Shown: positions 33,108 to 35,025 of the stretch, piece by piece
Position numbering within the stretch: position 1 is the first letter of the stretch
Layout of the letters: each line of letters begins with the position of its first letter
Origin: an uncultured Muriicola sp.
GTDB taxonomy: Bacteria; Bacteroidota; Bacteroidia; Flavobacteriales; Flavobacteriaceae
Assembly (NCBI GenBank): GCA_945786965.1
Contig: CALZFZ010000186.1
Coordinates: forward strand, 1-35,025
DNA length: 35,025 nt
Reading direction: 5' to 3'
Notes under the pieces: generated by a model
What the model was told of the DNA's origin: nothing
The model's database searches: none
Seen by the model: the letters and a program-made list of their open reading frames with translations, nothing else
Made by a program: the position numbers and the translations under genes

Positions 33108-33731
33108 ATGGGAAATTCAACTAACAAATTAGCCTGGTTTGTATTCGCAGTAGCTGCTATTTCAGTAGGATTATATCCGCTAACCTATTTTGTAATAGAC
33201 CGGAAATTTGGACTCCTGGCTAGTAAAAGCGAGGCTTTGTTAGCGAGCATTCCCTGGAACATGGGTTTTTATGGCCATATTCTTTTAGGTGGGCTGGCAT
33301 TGTTTATTGGCTGGATTCAGTTCAACAAAAAAATACGAAATGCCAATTTAAAAAGGCATCGTATTATTGGTAAGATCTATGTTATCGCAGCAGTGATAAG
33401 TGGGTCTTGTGGTATTTTTATCGGATTCTGGGCTACCGGGGGTATCATTTCATCCATCGGTTTTATAAGTTTAGGAACCTTGTGGTTATATACTACCTCA
33501 ATGGCATATTTTGCAATTCGAAAGGGGGATGTGCAATTACATCAGGGATTTATGATCTATAGCTATGCCTTGTGTTTTGCTGCCGTAACTTTAAGGATTT
33601 GGTTACCGCTCCTAACGATGGCTTTCGGGGATTTTACCATTGCATATCGCCTTGTAGCATGGTTATGCTGGGTACCCAATGTAATATTTGCATTTTTTTG
33701 GGTGCGAAAAAAAGGGATCATTTTAGGCTGA
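33108..33731 (+). CDS. DUF2306 membrane protein
   Basis: A 207-residue inner-membrane protein with about six or seven hydrophobic segments. The frame is open back to 33051 inside the esterase gene, but the ATG at 33108 comes four bases after that gene's stop and gives MGNSTNKLAWFVFAVAAISV, a good first membrane segment. Conserved DUF2306 marks are KRHRIIGKIYVIAAVI and QLHQGFMIYSYALCFAAVTL, with a conserved HR and LHQ. The family's role is unknown. It is probably co-transcribed with the esterase. Confidence 0.8.
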   Translation: MGNSTNKLAWFVFAVAAISVGLYPLTYFVIDRKFGLLASKSEALLASIPWNMGFYGHILLGGLALFIGWIQFNKKIRNANLKRHRIIGKIYVIAAVISGSCGIFIGFWATGGIISSIGFISLGTLWLYTTSMAYFAIRKGDVQLHQGFMIYSYALCFAAVTLRIWLPLLTMAFGDFTIAYRLVAWLCWVPNVIFAFFWVRKKGIILG

Positions 33732-33891
33732 GCTGCGAAAAATGATCTAATGACGCTCTCAGCGAAATTGGCATTGGTATGACTAATAATCTATCAAGGA
33801 TTATTCCTATCTTTATATATGGGATAGTCTCCCAAACAACGACCTTGGACACTTCCGAATTTATTTATATGAACCAATAATTTTTTCAAAC

Positions 33892-34452
33892 ATGACAACT
33901 ATTTTGGTGTTACTTGGCTTACTGGTACTGATCGCCGTATTTCTGGTTGGAATATTCAATCGTTTCGTAAAAAATAAGAATGTAGTGAACGATGCCTGGA
34001 GCAATATTGACGTTGCCCTGAAAAGACGGTATGACCTAATTCCGAATCTGGTGGAAACGGTAAAGGGTTATGCCAAACACGAAAAATCAACATTTGAAGC
34101 CGTGATCAATGCCCGAAATGCCGCCATGCAGGTTCCGAAGGGAGACATCAATGCCCAAATAAAGGCAGAGACCCAACTACAACAGGGCCTGAGAAGTATT
34201 TTTGCCTTGGGAGAGGCCTATCCAGATTTAAAAGCCAATGCAAATTTCCTTGATCTACAGGAAAAATTGAACACCATTGAAGAAAATCTCGAACGGAGCC
34301 GTCGATACTATAATGGAACGGTAAGGGAAAACAATACGTATGGTGAAAGTTTCCCCGGGGTCTTTTTTGCAGGGATGTTCAAATACCAACACTTCGACTT
34401 TTTTGAAACCGATGAGGCCACTAGGGCGAATGTAAAAGTAGATTTTTCCTAA
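33892..34452 (+). CDS. LemA family protein
   Basis: A 186-residue LemA protein: a single N-terminal membrane segment (residues 3-22, ILVLLGLLVLIAVFLVGIF) and a helical domain outside, with the family core AWSNIDVALKRRYDLIPNLV and VKGYAKHEKSTFEAVINAR. The later part DLQEKLNTIEENLERSRRYY and FPGVFFAGMF is also typical. The role of LemA is poorly known. It is followed by a DUF2207 gene, the usual partner. A weak -7-like box (TATCTTTA, 33808-33815) lies 77 bases upstream. The 160-base spacer before it shows nothing else. Confidence 0.93.
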   Translation: MTTILVLLGLLVLIAVFLVGIFNRFVKNKNVVNDAWSNIDVALKRRYDLIPNLVETVKGYAKHEKSTFEAVINARNAAMQVPKGDINAQIKAETQLQQGLRSIFALGEAYPDLKANANFLDLQEKLNTIEENLERSRRYYNGTVRENNTYGESFPGVFFAGMFKYQHFDFFETDEATRANVKVDFS

Positions 34453-34599
34453 AAAAAGCATTGGATTCATGGCTAATGAATTCGGGTAATCCCCCATGCA
34501 CGTGGACTTTTGGTTTTGGATCCTTGTTTGGTGAGCCGTAAAACGGCCGTTACCCATGAAGAGCCAATTAAAATTGGGCAATGAAGTAAACTTTACAAC

Positions 34600-35025
34600 A
34601 TGAAGAAAGCCTTTCTGTATCTTTTTGCAATGCTGTGGTTTTTGGCTGTAGGTGCCCAGGATTTTACTGTAAAAAAGTATTCGGTGGAAATCCATATCAA
34701 TGAAAAAGGATACTTCGATGTAGTAGAAAATTATGATATTAATTTTGAGACCTACAAGCACGGAATATACCGCACCATTCTAACCAACTATGACCTGATC
34801 GATTCGGCAGGGAACCCCACAAAGCGAAGAATAAGGATCGACAAGATTAAGGTGCCCAATTATAAATTTGAAGCCCCTTTCGATTTTGTCCAAAAGCTGA
34901 GCGATAAAATTGAAATCAAAATAGGGGATAAGGATATCACCTTGATTGGGCCGCAACATTACGAAATTAAGTACCGGGTATACAACGCTTTTCTTTTTGA
35001 AAAGAACCAAATTCGATTTTATTGG
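34600..35025 (+). CDS. DUF2207 membrane protein (3' end missing)
   Basis: The frame starts at the ATG at 34600 (MKKAFLYLFAMLWFLAVGAQ, a signal peptide with cleavage after about residue 19) and stays open for 142 codons to the window end. The visible part is the extracytoplasmic DUF2207 domain: KKYSVEIHINEKGYFDVVEN, TYKHGIYRTIL, YEIKYRVYNAFLFEKNQIRF. Family members are usually about 600 residues with membrane segments near the C-terminus, not seen here. It lies 147 bases after lemA, its common partner. A 15-codon frame (34556-34603) overlaps its start codon as ATGA; whether it is translated is unknown. Confidence 0.88.
   Translation, partial: MKKAFLYLFAMLWFLAVGAQDFTVKKYSVEIHINEKGYFDVVENYDINFETYKHGIYRTILTNYDLIDSAGNPTKRRIRIDKIKVPNYKFEAPFDFVQKLSDKIEIKIGDKDITLIGPQHYEIKYRVYNAFLFEKNQIRFYW

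Noticed and set aside
33732-33891. 160-base spacer before lemA, checked for small genes and RNA structure
   Set aside because: Only a one-mismatch -7-like box was found; no frame with a signal peptide and no strong hairpin.
34255-34761. 168-codon open frame on the - strand across the lemA end and DUF2207 start
   Set aside because: It is antisense to two genes with clear domain signatures and its protein sequence has no signal peptide or recognisable domain.

Overview
The window comes from the chromosome of a Bacteroidota bacterium, almost certainly a marine member of the Flavobacteriaceae. The evidence is: the order of the ribosomal-protein operon with secY followed directly by infA; zinc-free forms of S14 and L36; a long Lys/Glu/Ala tail on L17; start sites without Shine-Dalgarno-like leaders; several TAnnTTTG (-7) promoter boxes; a proteorhodopsin with its retinal-forming Blh enzyme; and an ECF sigma / FecR / TonB-receptor locus with an STN-carrying receptor.

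Region 1 (1-10964, + strand) is the end of the S10 cluster plus the whole spc and alpha clusters: rplV (5' end missing), rpsC, rplP, rpmC, rpsQ, rplN, rplX, rplE, rpsN, rpsH, rplF, rplR, rpsE, rpmD, rplO, secY, infA, rpmJ, rpsM, rpsK, rpsD, rpoA, rplQ. Genes are packed tightly except for a 98-base gap before rpsD, which can fold into a long bulged hairpin and is a good candidate for an S4-responsive leader, and a 58-base gap before rplQ with a weaker hairpin. An intrinsic terminator follows rplQ.

Region 2 (11060-17012, + strand) holds housekeeping metabolism: carA, eno (own promoter and terminator), gltA, then two enzymes of the guanidino-group-modifying (amidinotransferase/DDAH) fold, one DDAH-like and one CtlX-like. 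Region 3 (17096-19012, - strand) is a two-gene unit, an NAD(P)-binding SDR/DUF2867 protein and an unrecognised 160-residue protein, divergent from argS (19074-20861).

Region 4 (20910-22621) is a phototrophy module: a proton-pumping proteorhodopsin (-) and a Brp/Blh beta-carotene dioxygenase (+), transcribed divergently from an 86-base spacer that carries two overlapping -7 boxes and a perfect 8-bp inverted repeat. Carotenoid genes needed to make beta-carotene are not in the window. Region 5 (22618-26681, - strand) is an ECF sigma factor, a FecR-type anti-sigma factor and an STN-domain TonB-dependent receptor. Facing away from it is a 605-residue lipoprotein (26807-28624) built from four acidic beta repeats and three lipocalin-like repeats. 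This is the least ordinary protein here.

Region 6 (28767-31067) is ffh and folD. Region 7 (31093-35025) has a 50-residue lipoprotein on the - strand, a lipoprotein esterase followed by a DUF2306 membrane protein, and lemA followed by a DUF2207 membrane protein that runs off the end. I see no tRNA, rRNA, insertion sequence, CRISPR array or phage gene. No gap longer than 300 bases lacks a gene. The most promising new leads are the rpsD leader, the rhodopsin/blh control region, and the repeat lipoprotein with its sigma/anti-sigma/receptor neighbours.
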